64,000 nt of DNA, taken from Leuctra nigra (lineage: Eukaryota > Arthropoda > Insecta > Plecoptera > Leuctridae). The position numbers were made by a program, and so were the translations under genes. The notes below the pieces were generated by a model. That model searched no databases. It saw nothing but the letters and a program-made list of their open reading frames with translations, and was not told the DNA's origin. The DNA lies in assembly GCA_934045905.1 (NCBI GenBank), contig OW203768.1, forward strand, positions 4,306,316 through 4,370,315. The letters run 5' to 3'. This document shows positions 1 to 11,300 of this stretch, piece after piece; within the stretch, counting starts at the first letter, position 1; each line of letters starts with the position of its first letter.

Positions 1-3000
1 GTGCTTCTTGGCCGCGTTGACGTTGTAGGCGATGGCAATCCACGCCTCTGGGCCGTACTCCTGGTGAGTGAGGCTGGGCGGGATCAGCTGCTGCAGCTGC
101 TTCAGATCACGCTCCTTGGCCAAGATGGCGGCCAGCACGTCCAGCCCCTCGCTCATGTACGGGTCCAGCGAGTGCGCCTGAAGCAAGGAGCGATATGAGA
201 GGCGATGGAACTAGCGGGATTGTACAAGTTGGTTCTATGTGGCATCGTGTGGGGCATGTTGCATACTGCTGCAAAGTACGTAGGGAGGCATATAATATGT
301 ACTTGAATATAGAAACCATCCTTAAAATGGCAGCTTATATTTTGAAGATGGTTGGACCGATCCGCTTGAATTTTCACAAATTATACCAAGATAAAGAGTA
401 CAAAAAGGAAGTTTTTTCTGTGTATCCTGTGAACCAAAACTACTTTTTTATATACCAAGATAAAGAGTACAAAAAGGAAGTTTTTTCTGTGTATCCTGTG
501 AACCAAAACTACTTTTTTATGCTTTGTAGCAGAAAAATTATGTAGGCTATTATGTAGAAGTAGTTTTTTGTAATTTTGAAACCATCAAACAAAATGAGCA
601 AAACACACAAAAAATCGTTCCTCGTTACTGGAAGCACATAAATTTACCATTTATCTATAACCAGGAAAATTTGGAAAACAATTGGACAAGCCTGTTAAAA
701 AAAGACAACATGCTGAAGAAACAACTATTTTGCTAAGTAGGTACCTATACTTTACACCTAGACTCTTAAGAATTGTGTACAACTATACTCCATTCATTCG
801 AAGAGGACCTTTAAGCGCATGAGATTGAGGGTAAATGCCAAAATACAGTCGCCAATAAAATGCTGTATACACCTCAGAAATGTGTATTTTCTTTGCTTCT
901 CTCTTGTTATGGGGTAAATATCTGAAATTAGCGTGGAAAATAGGATTTCCAAGGAAAAAATGGTTTTTTCGCCGCTGTAAACGTACTGTAGATTGAATTT
1001 AACACGTGTATGATACCATCACGCAACAATCCCAATACATTCGTAGTAGCTCGATACAAATCTGTGTCGAAGGACTTCAAGGCCATATGAACAAGTGCTC
1101 ACCCGCTTGAGCACCCTGAGAGCATTCCGCTGGTCGCCCATGTAGTAGTAGCTCTTGCCGAGCGCGACCAGCAGGGCGAGACTGCCACGCAGGTGCGACC
1201 GCTCGTCCAGCTGGCGGAATGTGGCGACAGCGGGCAGGTACTCGCGGTTGTGGAAGTGTGCGTGGGCCTTGATCCACGTGTTCAGCCTGCGATCAGAGAC
1301 GACAGGGGGTAATGAAGACGAGAGACAGGGGACAGGAGAGACAGGGGGACAGGGGGCGGTTTCGAGTCTCGAATCGAAACCGTATGCGACAATGTTTGAT
1401 TGTGAAATCTTTTGTTTTATCAATAATAACGTAGAGCAAATTCATTGTGCAGGGGCTCATTTTCATTTTCAACAAACTCAAGTATTTTGTGACAGATTTA
1501 TTGTATTGTATTGTAGGTACTACTGTGTTGTTTTTTTAGTAGCTACTAGCTGATCAACAAAACGTTAAAGAAATTATGAACTACTCATCCCTTAAGCGAT
1601 ATGTTTGGATAAAAATACATACCAGAATACCTTAGTATTCAGACTTGGGAATACTTTTGTCAGAAAATACATTTTTGAAGATAGAAAATACTGCCATATC
1701 GATTACTCTCCGTTTTAATGTCAAAAACATCAAAAAGTTCAGTTGTTAGGACTAAGGAATGACAAAGCTATTTAAAAACTTAACTTTTCAACATGCACAA
1801 TAGGTACCTACTCCAAAACTGGTTACAAAGTTCGGATTACCTAATTTTGATAGTACTTACTCACACATGTTATTAAAAGACAAACATTCAAAGTTACCCA
1901 AGCAAACGAGCTCTAATGTTGACAGATTGGGGCTCACATTGCGTCGAGTTTACTTGAGATGAAAGACGGTACTCACCAGTCCATGTCGACCGAGTGCGAC
2001 GTTCCTTCTAATATCAGCGAGTTGACTTCCACTCCCTTGACTCCGAGACTGAGTAGACCTTCCGCAGCGTCCAGCGCCAGCGGACAATCCTGTCGACACA
2101 ACACATGGCTGCAGGTGGGTGCGTAAGTAGGTACATGCCAAGACTATAAGTAGGCCAGCAGAGCAATTAATAGTGCATTACGTGCACTCAATTCAAATTG
2201 TATTGTCTTTTTAACAAAATCTTGTGATTGGCTGAATTAGTGAAAATGAGCCATTTATTCGAGAAGAAAGATGAAATGAGATGAAATGTTGCATGGTCGT
2301 CGAGACTGTTTTATATCATGATTTACACATTTTTCCTAAAATTGGTGGAGAACGTAAATTAAGTCAGTAAATATCTTAATTAGGTATTCTTGAATTTGCT
2401 GAAAATCTTTTTTGGTGAGGTAAATGACAGGCCAATGGCAGGAAATTTCAGGATCTCACTTCTGAAAATGTTTTGGAATGTATAGGGATGTAAAATTTCC
2501 GGAAAAATAAAATTTTGAATATTTCCGGAAATATTTCCATAAGCTATAACAGGCGTTATGTTCACTAGACAACACATTTGAGAGTTTGTATGCAAGAGAA
2601 AATGTGCAAAGTGTACAGAAAATTTTTCTTTTAAACCAATGCTACAATTTAGCAGTTAATATTGTTTTCGGAGTGAGTAACCAAAAGCAATGAAACCTCA
2701 CGGTTTACAAAATGTTATGGAAGGCACTAAAACATTCACTGTATTTTTCCAAAAATACATTCCGATTCTGATATCATGGCAGTAACAAGATTTAAAAACG
2801 ATGATACGAAACAAACCTCACAGTACACCCCTTGATTGCAAAAGCCCAAGTAATTCTAGGGCAATTCCACGCCAAAGCATCGAAAAGAAATTTGAAATAC
2901 TTATGTAGGGTACTACGACTGATTTTGTTCATAATTTGGTATACATGTCCGAAATACATACCGATGGAAGCCGAAATAAACACATGTCTCTTTCAGCGTT

Positions 3001-6000
3001 TTTCCCATATTTTGAACGGGGTCCGAGAAACGGGCCCCTTAAAAAGTCGTTTTCTGGTGGCCCTTGCGTTCTTAAAACAATTTTATTTTTATTAGGTACC
3101 GTTAATGATAGAGACTTAATTTTTTTTAAAGAAATGAAGATCTTAAAATTAATAATTTGATTATAATTTTATGTGGGCCCAAAAATGAAAAAAGGTGGGG
3201 GGATGCCCAAATTGTCCTCAAAACGACCCCCCCCCCTAAAAAGTATTTTTGATATTTTGTAAAAAAAAAAATTATCCTAATTGTATATTTAACATCCTTG
3301 CAAAGTTATAGAGTGGTAACTTGTACGATATGGAAGCTATGCGGCATAATGTAAAAATAGTAGGGCTGTGCGAGATTGAAATTTTTCATGTCGAGCGAGA
3401 TCGAGATTATTTCATAAAAGTCGAGCGAGATTGAGCGAGATATTTTACCTTCGAGATCGAGAATATTCGAGCAAGATTATACTTTTTTAAAAAGATTTTT
3501 TTTGGTGGAAGAGAAACACAATTTAAATTGCCCAGCCACACAAGAATAACATTTGATAAGTATGCAGAACTGTCTACTTTATATATAAAACAATACAAAT
3601 CAAATTTATGGACGATACAAAGAAAGTTAGCGTGCACAGCCCTGTAAAAATAACAAAAAATTTGAAATCTTCATGGCTCTAAGTTAATATGCTCGAGACT
3701 TGAAAATTCGAGATGGTAATTTGAACAAACGATCGAGATCGAGATGGAGTTTCATATTCGAGATTCGAGAACTTTCGAGACTTGCAAGCCCTAAAAAATA
3801 GTACTAGGTTTTTGCATTATATTATGAGCTAGCCGAAAGATACCCTTCCCACCCTACCACGGAAGGTTAAAAACTGTTTTCGGTACTTCCAAAGTATGAA
3901 TTTCAAAAACAATTTTTTTTTTGAAAAATTGGAAATATAAAGTTCGGAAAATTTCCGGAAATATTTCCATTTCCGGAAATATTTCTGGCTCACATCCCTA
4001 GGAATGTAGGTATTAGTAGTGATGGCACCATTGAAAATTTTCAGAGACCCTTGAAAATTTGAAATTGTCTTAAAAATGCTTAAATTCAATTTTATATTTT
4101 ATTAAATACATTTATTTGTAATTATGTGCCTAGTTGGGATGCATACTGATCTCTTGTATGATGTGTGATTAGGGATGGCACTTTTACCGGGTCTGAAAAA
4201 ATCGGTAAATTTACCGGTCAGCGGTAAATTTTGAAAAATGATGGCATTGGCAGATACCAATTCATGACTATACCAAATACAAAAATGACCCTACTCTATT
4301 ATTTGACCCATTTACACCCATGTTTGACCCATTTTGACCCATTTTCAATTTTAATAATGACAATACTCCATATTGATAAGGGATGATATAGCCGAATAGC
4401 ATTGATTCGACCAATCTAGTGTAGGCTATGCCATGCTGCCTGTGCTATTCTCCCTTAAGAGGAATTGTCGACCACCAATTTGATCAAGTTACAATCTGTG
4501 TCTTCTAAACAATCAAACCTGAAGAGAGATTCCGACATGGGAAGTAATGGTATATGGATGGAGTTATCATTCTGAATGATTGAGGACAACCAAAAATCAA
4601 CGTAAAATATGCCTAACTGCTAATGTTGTCACACTGATGTTTACTTATAGTTTTTACTTAAAATTTGATATCTCCATTCATACATTGGAGAGGATCAAAA
4701 AAACAAAATTTACCATTTTTTTTACCGGTAAATTCATAATTGGTAAATTTACCGGTAAATTTTACCGGGTGCCATCCCTATGTGTGATTGATGTGTGTTG
4801 TTGTCTGAGTGGTAAATGTGCAAAATGATCATTAACACAGCATTCAAATTTCCCGCCTATGTAGAAATTACAGTCTGGCCAAAATTACAATGAAGAAAAA
4901 CTGAGATTTGGGCTTATATTTGGCATTCATTTTGATTTTGATTTTACGCTTTTTTCAGATATATTATTAACAATTGTGTGCAATAAAGCAATAAAAAAAG
5001 TAAATAAATAATAATCTTCTTCTAAAAAAAGTGATTTAAAAAATTTTCATGTAAAGAAATTTTCATGTTCTTTTCTCGCTCTAAAGAAAGAAGATAGGTA
5101 CCTTGTGAATGTCAGTCCTCAACACCACAAGATTGAGAGCCAATTCATGTAATAAAGTAGACTTTGTGTACCACAGGTAGGTACGTGGACAAATCTAGAT
5201 ATAACTTTTTGAGCATGAGGCCATTGTTTTGTAATCTGATGTCGTCACTCACCCGAAGCACCTCCTTGTAGCATGTGATGGCCGACCGCTCGCTGCCGGC
5301 TTGCTGGTAGAGTTTAGCCATGGCCATGTTGATGCGCGCGTTCCGCTGCTTGGCAGGGATCTCTTGCAGGACGTTCATCGCCTGTACGGTGTTCTTCAGT
5401 CGACTGTGGCACAAGTACATCTGGTAGCGAATATCTGGGAAACACCAACAACAGACCAAGTATTGAACAATACTAGAATGACATACCTACCATTGATTAA
5501 TGTTAACTGTCAAACAAATGTGGCAAAACACACAACTGGTTCACACAACATATAACCAATTTCCTTGAAAAAACAGCAGATCTGTTCATTGAGCTTGTTC
5601 GGAACTGTACGAACTCCTCAAAGTTACTCCAACTTGCACCAGTCCTATTATTTCCTGTAGGCCGACAATCACATTTTCCAAGCGGCCTGACGAACAAACC
5701 TAGATAATTAATTGCTAGTTCTTCTTTCTTGAGGTATTTAAATATAATAAGCACAATGTAAAGACTTACACTCAAGATTAATGTATTTTTTAATGAAATA
5801 TTTCGGTTTTTTTACAAAAACCTTCATCATAATAAAACCTTCGATAAGGTCGGGGACAGGCTAAGTTGAACCCTGTTTAGCATTGCTAGGTATAGGCCGG
5901 CCCATGTTAGCGCGGGTTCAACTTAGCCTGTCACCGACCATAGTGGGTTGATGTTTCACTAAGAAAACAGTTTTACTTCACTTTATAAAGGATACTGTGA

Positions 6001-6565
6001 TAACAACGAAGTAAACAACAATGTATAATGAATCATCCAAAGTAAATCAAAATATGAAGTGTGTGTCACACTGTCAATAGAAAATTGGTAGGTAGCTAAA
6101 AGTGAATGTGTCATATTTTTAATTGTTCATGTATATACCTATGTTTAGGTATTTTTCGGGTTGTCAGCAACAGGACAGTGATGATATTTACCATTATCTG
6201 ACGTTAGCTCCTTCAGGGTGTCGTGTAGCTTGACAGCTCCTTTCAGCTTCGACAACGCTTTCTTGAACTGAAGCGCCAGTGTGTATATTTTCTCCGCTTT
6301 ACGGTATTGACCAGAGTTAAAAAGGGAATCTCCATAATATACATAAACTTGAAATTGACTAGCTGGATCGAAGGTATCGCAACTGTGTTCAGAAACAGTT
6401 AAAGAGAGTTGTGCCTGTAAAAGATAAGATTTGGTAAGGTTAGGTTATAACTTCAAGATTGATTTTAATCATTTTTAGAGAACTTTGGATCCTACTTACC
6501 AACGACACAACATTGCTATAAAGTTTTTGATCGTATAGAAGTTTAATTTGATCGAATAATGCCAT
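1..6565 (-). CDS. APC7: APC7 (anaphase-promoting complex subunit 7), 5' part, six exons
   Basis: Seen: exons in transcript order 6500-6565, 6192-6414, 5253-5434, 1977-2089, 1103-1286 and 1-177. All have GT/AG borders and compatible phases, and the frame runs off the left edge. The start is ATG at 6565 (MALFDQIK). Matching blocks include ADSLF-like YGDSLFNSGQYRKA, INMAMAKLYQQAGSERSA, CYKEVLR, DCPLALDAAEGLLSLGVKG, MDWLNTWIKAHAHFH and SLDPYMSEGLDVLAA. These are the TPR helices of animal APC7 in the right order. Known: APC7 is a TPR-lobe scaffold subunit of the APC/C, the ubiquitin ligase that triggers anaphase. About 275 residues are present against roughly 565 in the human protein, so the C-terminal TPRs lie outside. 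Introns hold three hAT MITEs and a 69-bp duplication. It is the last of five minus-strand genes in tandem. Confidence 0.9.
381..518. repeat. Perfect 69-bp tandem duplication in APC7 intron 5
   Basis: The segment beginning TATACCAAGATAAAGAG is present twice head to tail with a 69-bp period (repeat words start at 384 and 453). The two copies look identical. 69 is a multiple of three, which leaves a chance plus-strand ORF open. It lies in an intron, and I see no function for it. Confidence 0.9.
2483..4000. mobile_element. hAT-type non-autonomous element with TTTCCGGAAA subterminal motifs, in APC7 intron 3
   Basis: It begins TAGGGATGT and ends ACATCCCTA. It is flanked by an exact 8-bp target duplication GGAATGTA (2475-2482 and 4001-4008). 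Both ends carry repeated TTTCCGGAAATATTTCC words. There is no transposase ORF. An 8-bp duplication with TAGGG-type ends is typical of hAT elements. It contains a second hAT element (3361-3793), so its own length is about 1.08 kb. The interior has a run of C and no recognisable gene. Confidence 0.9.
3361..3793. mobile_element. hAT-type MITE nested in another hAT element (TCGAGATCGAG motifs)
   Basis: It begins TAGGGCTGTGCGAGATTG and ends CTTGCAAGCCCTA. It is flanked by the exact 8-bp duplication AAAAATAG (3353-3360 and 3794-3801). TCGAGATCGAG-like words are repeated near both ends. No ORF of note. It inserted into the 2483-4000 element after that one had landed. Confidence 0.9.
4170..4780. mobile_element. 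hAT-type MITE with ACCGGTAAATTT subterminal repeats
   Basis: Terminal repeats are TAGGGATGGCAC and GTGCCATCCCTA. The flanking 8-bp duplication is exact: TGTGTGAT (4162-4169 and 4781-4788). Palindromic ACCGGT words with AAATTT spacers are repeated at both ends. It is 611 bp, non-coding, and lies in the same APC7 intron as the 2483-4000 element. Confidence 0.92.
5848..5939. mobile_element. 92-bp hairpin MITE in APC7 intron 2
   Basis: The inverted ends are GGTCGGGGACAGGCTAAG and CTTAGCCTGTCACCGACC, extended by TTGAACC/GGTTCAA, so most of the element folds on itself. I could not fix a clean target duplication. No coding potential. Confidence 0.7.
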
Positions 6566-6702
6566 TATTAATCAAGTGTCTAGGTATTTAATAATTAAAA
6601 GGATGCATCAAGAACACTGAACAACAAACAGCCTTCTCGATAAAAACACCACGTCGACGCCGATGGCTCAGCCGACAAAACATTGAAAGCTTATTCTCAC
6701 AG

Positions 6703-7395
6703 GACGACAGCACCGACATTTCAGGAGTAAAGAAAGGTATCACAAGAATAATTTTTAACATTAAGAGTCTACGATACTTGACGAAATCCATGTTTTATGA
6801 AGCACAAAAAGGCGGCCCCTACTTTTTTCTAAACGGCTTTACCGATTGTCTTCAAATTTTCACAGATTATAGATAAATAATAAATCTGTGCCTCTAGTGA
6901 GCCAAAATTGTAATTTTTTGTTTAGAATTTTCAGGGCAGTGGTGCCAAAAAGACTAATATATTGCCCATGTTAGCACTTCCTCAAAACGAGAAAAAAGAT
7001 TTTATATAATTTTTTTGGATCACTAGAGGCACAGATTTACTCTTTATCTCTATGCTGTTAAATTTTGAAAACAATCGGTCAAGCCGTTAAGAAAAAAGTA
7101 GGGGCCGCCTTTTTATGGTTTTTTGTGGTTTTCAATATTTGAATTAAAATAACTTACTTCACAGCAGTATATGCAACATGCAACACACGATTAAATGTCA
7201 CAAATGTCACGTACAACCCAGAGCCAATGCATTTTCATGCATTTCTAAGATTTTTTTCACATCGGAATCGAAATTTTCTGCGAGTCCTGTCGACTCTTAA
7301 AATGACGTGTAGGTATTTTTATTCATTTTATGACGATAGCACCGACATTTCAGGAGTAAAGAAAGGTATCACAAGAATAATTTTTAACATTAAAA
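6703..7395. repeat. Direct repeat pair (about 65 bp) flanking a foldback element
   Basis: About 65 bp containing CACCGACATTTCAGGAGT occurs at roughly 6703-6768 and again at 7331-7395, nearly identical and in the same orientation. A second word, AAAATGACGTGTAGG, occurs twice at 7300 and 7392. The foldback element 6806-7114 lies between the main copies. These may be parts of one old duplication. No gene was recognised here, and APC7 starts at 6565. Confidence 0.7.
6806..7114. mobile_element. Foldback MITE, about 309 bp, upstream of APC7
   Basis: The ends are AAAAAGGCGGCCCCTACTT and its inverse AAGTAGGGGCCGCCTTTTT. The inverted similarity continues inward through CTGTGCCTCTAGTGA against TCACTAGAGGCACAG. 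No ORF. Target duplication not resolved. Confidence 0.75.
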
Positions 7396-7449
7396 TGACG
7401 TGTAGGTATTTTTATTCATTTTATGAATACATCTCAACAATATAATTAC

Positions 7450-8399
7450 CTTATATTATCTGGATCAATTACCTGATCAATATATTGCACTTTGTTGCAG
7501 TTAAAATAAAAATCTGGCCAATACAACGCTCTCAGTAAAATTACTGAAAGTGGCACAGACATGATCATTACATGAATATAACTACATTATTTAAATAGGT
7601 ACCTATTTAGTCTCATAAAATATATGTTGTGTATTGCAGGCTATCAAGGAAGTGAATATTGGATTTAACAACATAATATTAAAGAGCCTCTAGGTTACTA
7701 AAGAAGAGAGCCGGGCCACTCTCAAAAGGCTACGTTAACTATAACATTAATTCTCCTTTTCTCCTATCATCAATGCCAGGTTGGGGGCAGGTGGGGATTC
7801 CTCCCCAGTGTCATCTCATCTCATTCTTCACTCTTCCTTGCTTCCTGCAACTTTCATCTCTGTCTGTCTTCCCACCATCTCTCCCCGAATTTTATCTTCC
7901 CTCCTCAACATCCTCTTCAATCAATCTTCACTGTCTCTCCGCTTAGCTCTCAGAAGCACAGACTTTCTCCTTAAATTCTCTTCTCTCCCATTCGTTTAAC
8001 CGTCATAATCTTTCACAATCTGACAATTACACAATCACAATTTCATAATCTTTAACACTTCAGACTAACGAATGATACCTAGCGATAAATAGACATCAAC
8101 CCCAAGAAAAATAATTATTTTAATAATACTCTGATATAATATTTGTACAGAATATGAATAACCTTCGGTTTGAAGCTAACCTAAGCCCAGTCCACACTAG
8201 AAACATTTAGTTAAGCAACTCGGTTCTCCATGTGCAGAGTCACATTATCGTCACCAAAGTGATTCTATGCATAAGCAGAACCAAGTTGACCAACCAAAAG
8301 TTGCTCCTCTGAATCGGCAAACATTTGGTCAAAGCCCAGAGCTACAGCCACTCTCTTCTTTACTACAGGCTCTCTACATAATAACGATTAATTAACAAT
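7450..8399. other. Intergenic DNA between CDKAL1 and APC7
   Basis: No gene seen. 7740-8000 is a pyrimidine-rich tract of CT-rich words that leaves a chance plus-strand ORF without domain signs. The rest should hold the CDKAL1 3' untranslated region and the APC7 upstream region. I found no convincing promoter motif. Confidence 0.5.
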
Positions 8400-11300
8400 C
8401 TATATAAAAAGCCAGATCAACCTGGCGATGAATGCAAACGCAAGAACGCCGACCGTGCACGGCAGAACCGGCATGGAGCTAAGACACACTTCCGCAGCTT
8501 TGCACTTGCCCCAGACCAGCGGTCTTGCGGAGAGACGGCGGTGAGCGATTCGACACGTGACGACGTCTGCCTCCGACATGGGTTCACCAATCATGCTGTA
8601 TTTACTGGCCGACGCGATGCGGACCAAGATCATCTTGCCGAGGAGAGAGGAATTGCGGGGAACGAGCACCTAAAATAAACATCAACAACATCATTCACCA
8701 GACCAAGACTACCTAAGACGATGACTGGCAAAGTTGCAAGCGCCATTCTGGTCCAAAATTGCCTGTTGTTTTCTTTCAACAGTTAAATATTGTTCCCGCC
8801 ACTTCCCACCTTTCAAATTTTCCCCAAATATCTTTGACCTATTAAAGTCCTTGTCATTGAACATCTAAATTTGTAAATTGGTTCTTCCACAGTGTACAGC
8901 AAAACCTATTTTTCATCTCACCACTACCAGAACAACTTGCCAAATGGCAAATACGTGCTTTTGCCATGTAGTCGACGACATGTGGTATATTAAAAAATGA
9001 GATACATATAGATTAATATGATGAAATATGGTTGAGATATTGCATAGAGAAGAGGAACAAAGACACAAATACACGCATATGGCCCACATTGATCATTATT
9101 CATCATGCACTGGACATGCCCTAATAACTAGTACTATTTCCTTTTACACTTCAAAATTACAACGTTTAAGATATTCTCTAATAAGAAGTTTTCTCCAATT
9201 TCAGTTGGCCTATAAACATTTCTGAAATCCTTGGATTAGTTGAATACAAGCGTTGTTGAAATAAACATTTGGCATATAAAAGGCTAGGCTACATGCTGGT
9301 GCCGGGTTTCCTCTCCTCCCTTCTCTATATTACATTCTCACATGTAGGGCCTCAACTCCGTTGAGAATATAGAAAAAAAAAAAAAAAATTGTACAGACAG
9401 AATTTAGGTATTTACGATTCCGAAGTGGGTAGCAGATTAGAACCCTTGTAAAATTGACTCACCTGCTCGTAATACTTGTTGTGGGCAACGTAATGTTGGT
9501 TGTCGTGCGAGACCTCCGCCACGAGCACCTGCTGCAATTCCCCCACCTTGTGGTCGTACAGTTGGTAGGACTGGAACAGCTCTCCGAGCACTTTCGTGCG
9601 GCTCTTGACGAGCTGAGCGGGCAGCCTGGGCAGGCGCGCGGCCGGGGTGCCGGGCCGAAGGTAGAACTGGTTGACGAAGAGGCTGTGGAACCGGTACTTG
9701 TTGCACAGGCTGATGGTGTCGTCGAAGTCGGCGTCGGTCTCCGTCGGGAAGCCGCAGATGATGTCCGTCGCGATGGTCAGGCCCGGGATCCTGCAGCATA
9801 GTCATGGCAACGCATTGTCAAACATGTTATTGATTTTTAGTGGTATTTATGTCGCACTGTATTATTGCAACTAGGCTGATGGCAACGGATGAATGATTAT
9901 GATGATGACGAAGAATAGGTAAGGATTAGGCATTTAAAATATGTATTTTTCTTGTAAAAATCCACATTAAATTTGTTAACAGTTCAAAATACACAGTAAT
10001 TTCTGGCAAAAATTCATAATAGCAGAATAATCAATATTCAACTGATATTTAGGAAAGTATTTAGCATTGATAATTATATTAAATTATATTTCCATACTCC
10101 TGTTTTTTGAAGCCACAACCATGCTACAGCCAGAGCTGTAATTAAAGCAACTAGTAGTTTAAAAATATTTATTTTACACAAATCCACAAAATTTCAAGTA
10201 GGGTATCAAATACGATGTTTTCATAAACTAGGAAAACGCTCATTGTAACGCGTTGATAAGCGAGCACTGATTAGCGCTTTACCTCTAATACCAATGCAGT
10301 TTGCAAATTATTGGCCCCTGTTTCTCATTTAAATCAAAGGAAAACAACCTTTTTCTTAATGGTGGGGGCTGGCTGGTCATTAGTGGAGGGAGGGGTGGGG
10401 TGGATAGGATGCGACTTGGGTAATAAACTCAGCAGGATGTCGCGGCCAAATGGGTCGTAAATAAAAATAATCAACTTTTTGATTTGAATATTGCTGAAAA
10501 AACATTCCAGGGCGAAATTAGAATGATATTAGTGTATGTTCAAAATTTCAGCTCGATTAGTCAATCGGTGCGAAAAAAATGGTGCGGACAAAAAAAAAAC
10601 AGAGAAAGAGGCATAAGAGTCCCGTAGTAATGCTCGCTACACTCGCTTAAAAATAATAGGCAAATAACTTCCTAGGTAGGTGTAAGAGTTCACCTGTGAG
10701 TCAAGAAGTCGACGACTCTCTCGAAGTCTTCTCTGGTGTATTCTCTCTTCATGTCGGTCAGCACGGAGTCACTGCCGGACTGTACAGGCACGTGCAAGAA
10801 GCTGTAGACTCGCGGGTGAGCCAAGATGTCCGCCATCGCCTGACAAACACATCAGTAACTCCATCAGTCATCTAGGTATCTCGTTTACATACATTTATAG
10901 GGGTGTTCTGTTAGATTGGGGTTCAATTACGCAGCCTCCTTCCTAAATCCACGTTTCAAGCTAATTAAACTAAATAATTCCACGCACTGGAGTACATTTG
11001 GACCTTAGGTACGGGACGGCAGCCTCAATGCATTCATATTTAAGCGTGGAATTTAGTTTAAAAAGCTCGAATAGGGAAGTTTCTTGAAATTTTATTGCAG
11101 CAAATTTGTAAATATTATCATAAGTTAAAATGATGAACACACATAACACTCGAGAAATGTTAAATATTCATTCATAAAAAGCAATTTGAAATGGCACTAA
11201 ATATTTTGGCAGGAAAAACAGCATGTTACTAGAAACGGGATAGTGATGTCATTTCCAAATCCACAACAAAGTGTTACCATGGTGATCCACTTTGTTGCCA

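Noticed and set aside
3407..4089. Minus-strand frames of 76 and 86 codons
   Set aside because: They lie inside hAT MITEs and have no transposase motifs.
7781..7999. 72-codon Ser/Leu-rich plus frame
   Set aside because: It results from a CT-rich tract and has no start context or homology that I recognise.
9437..9805. 122-codon minus-strand frame with Arg/Pro-rich product
   Set aside because: It is another frame of CDKAL1 exon 9463-9790, whose true frame matches the family.
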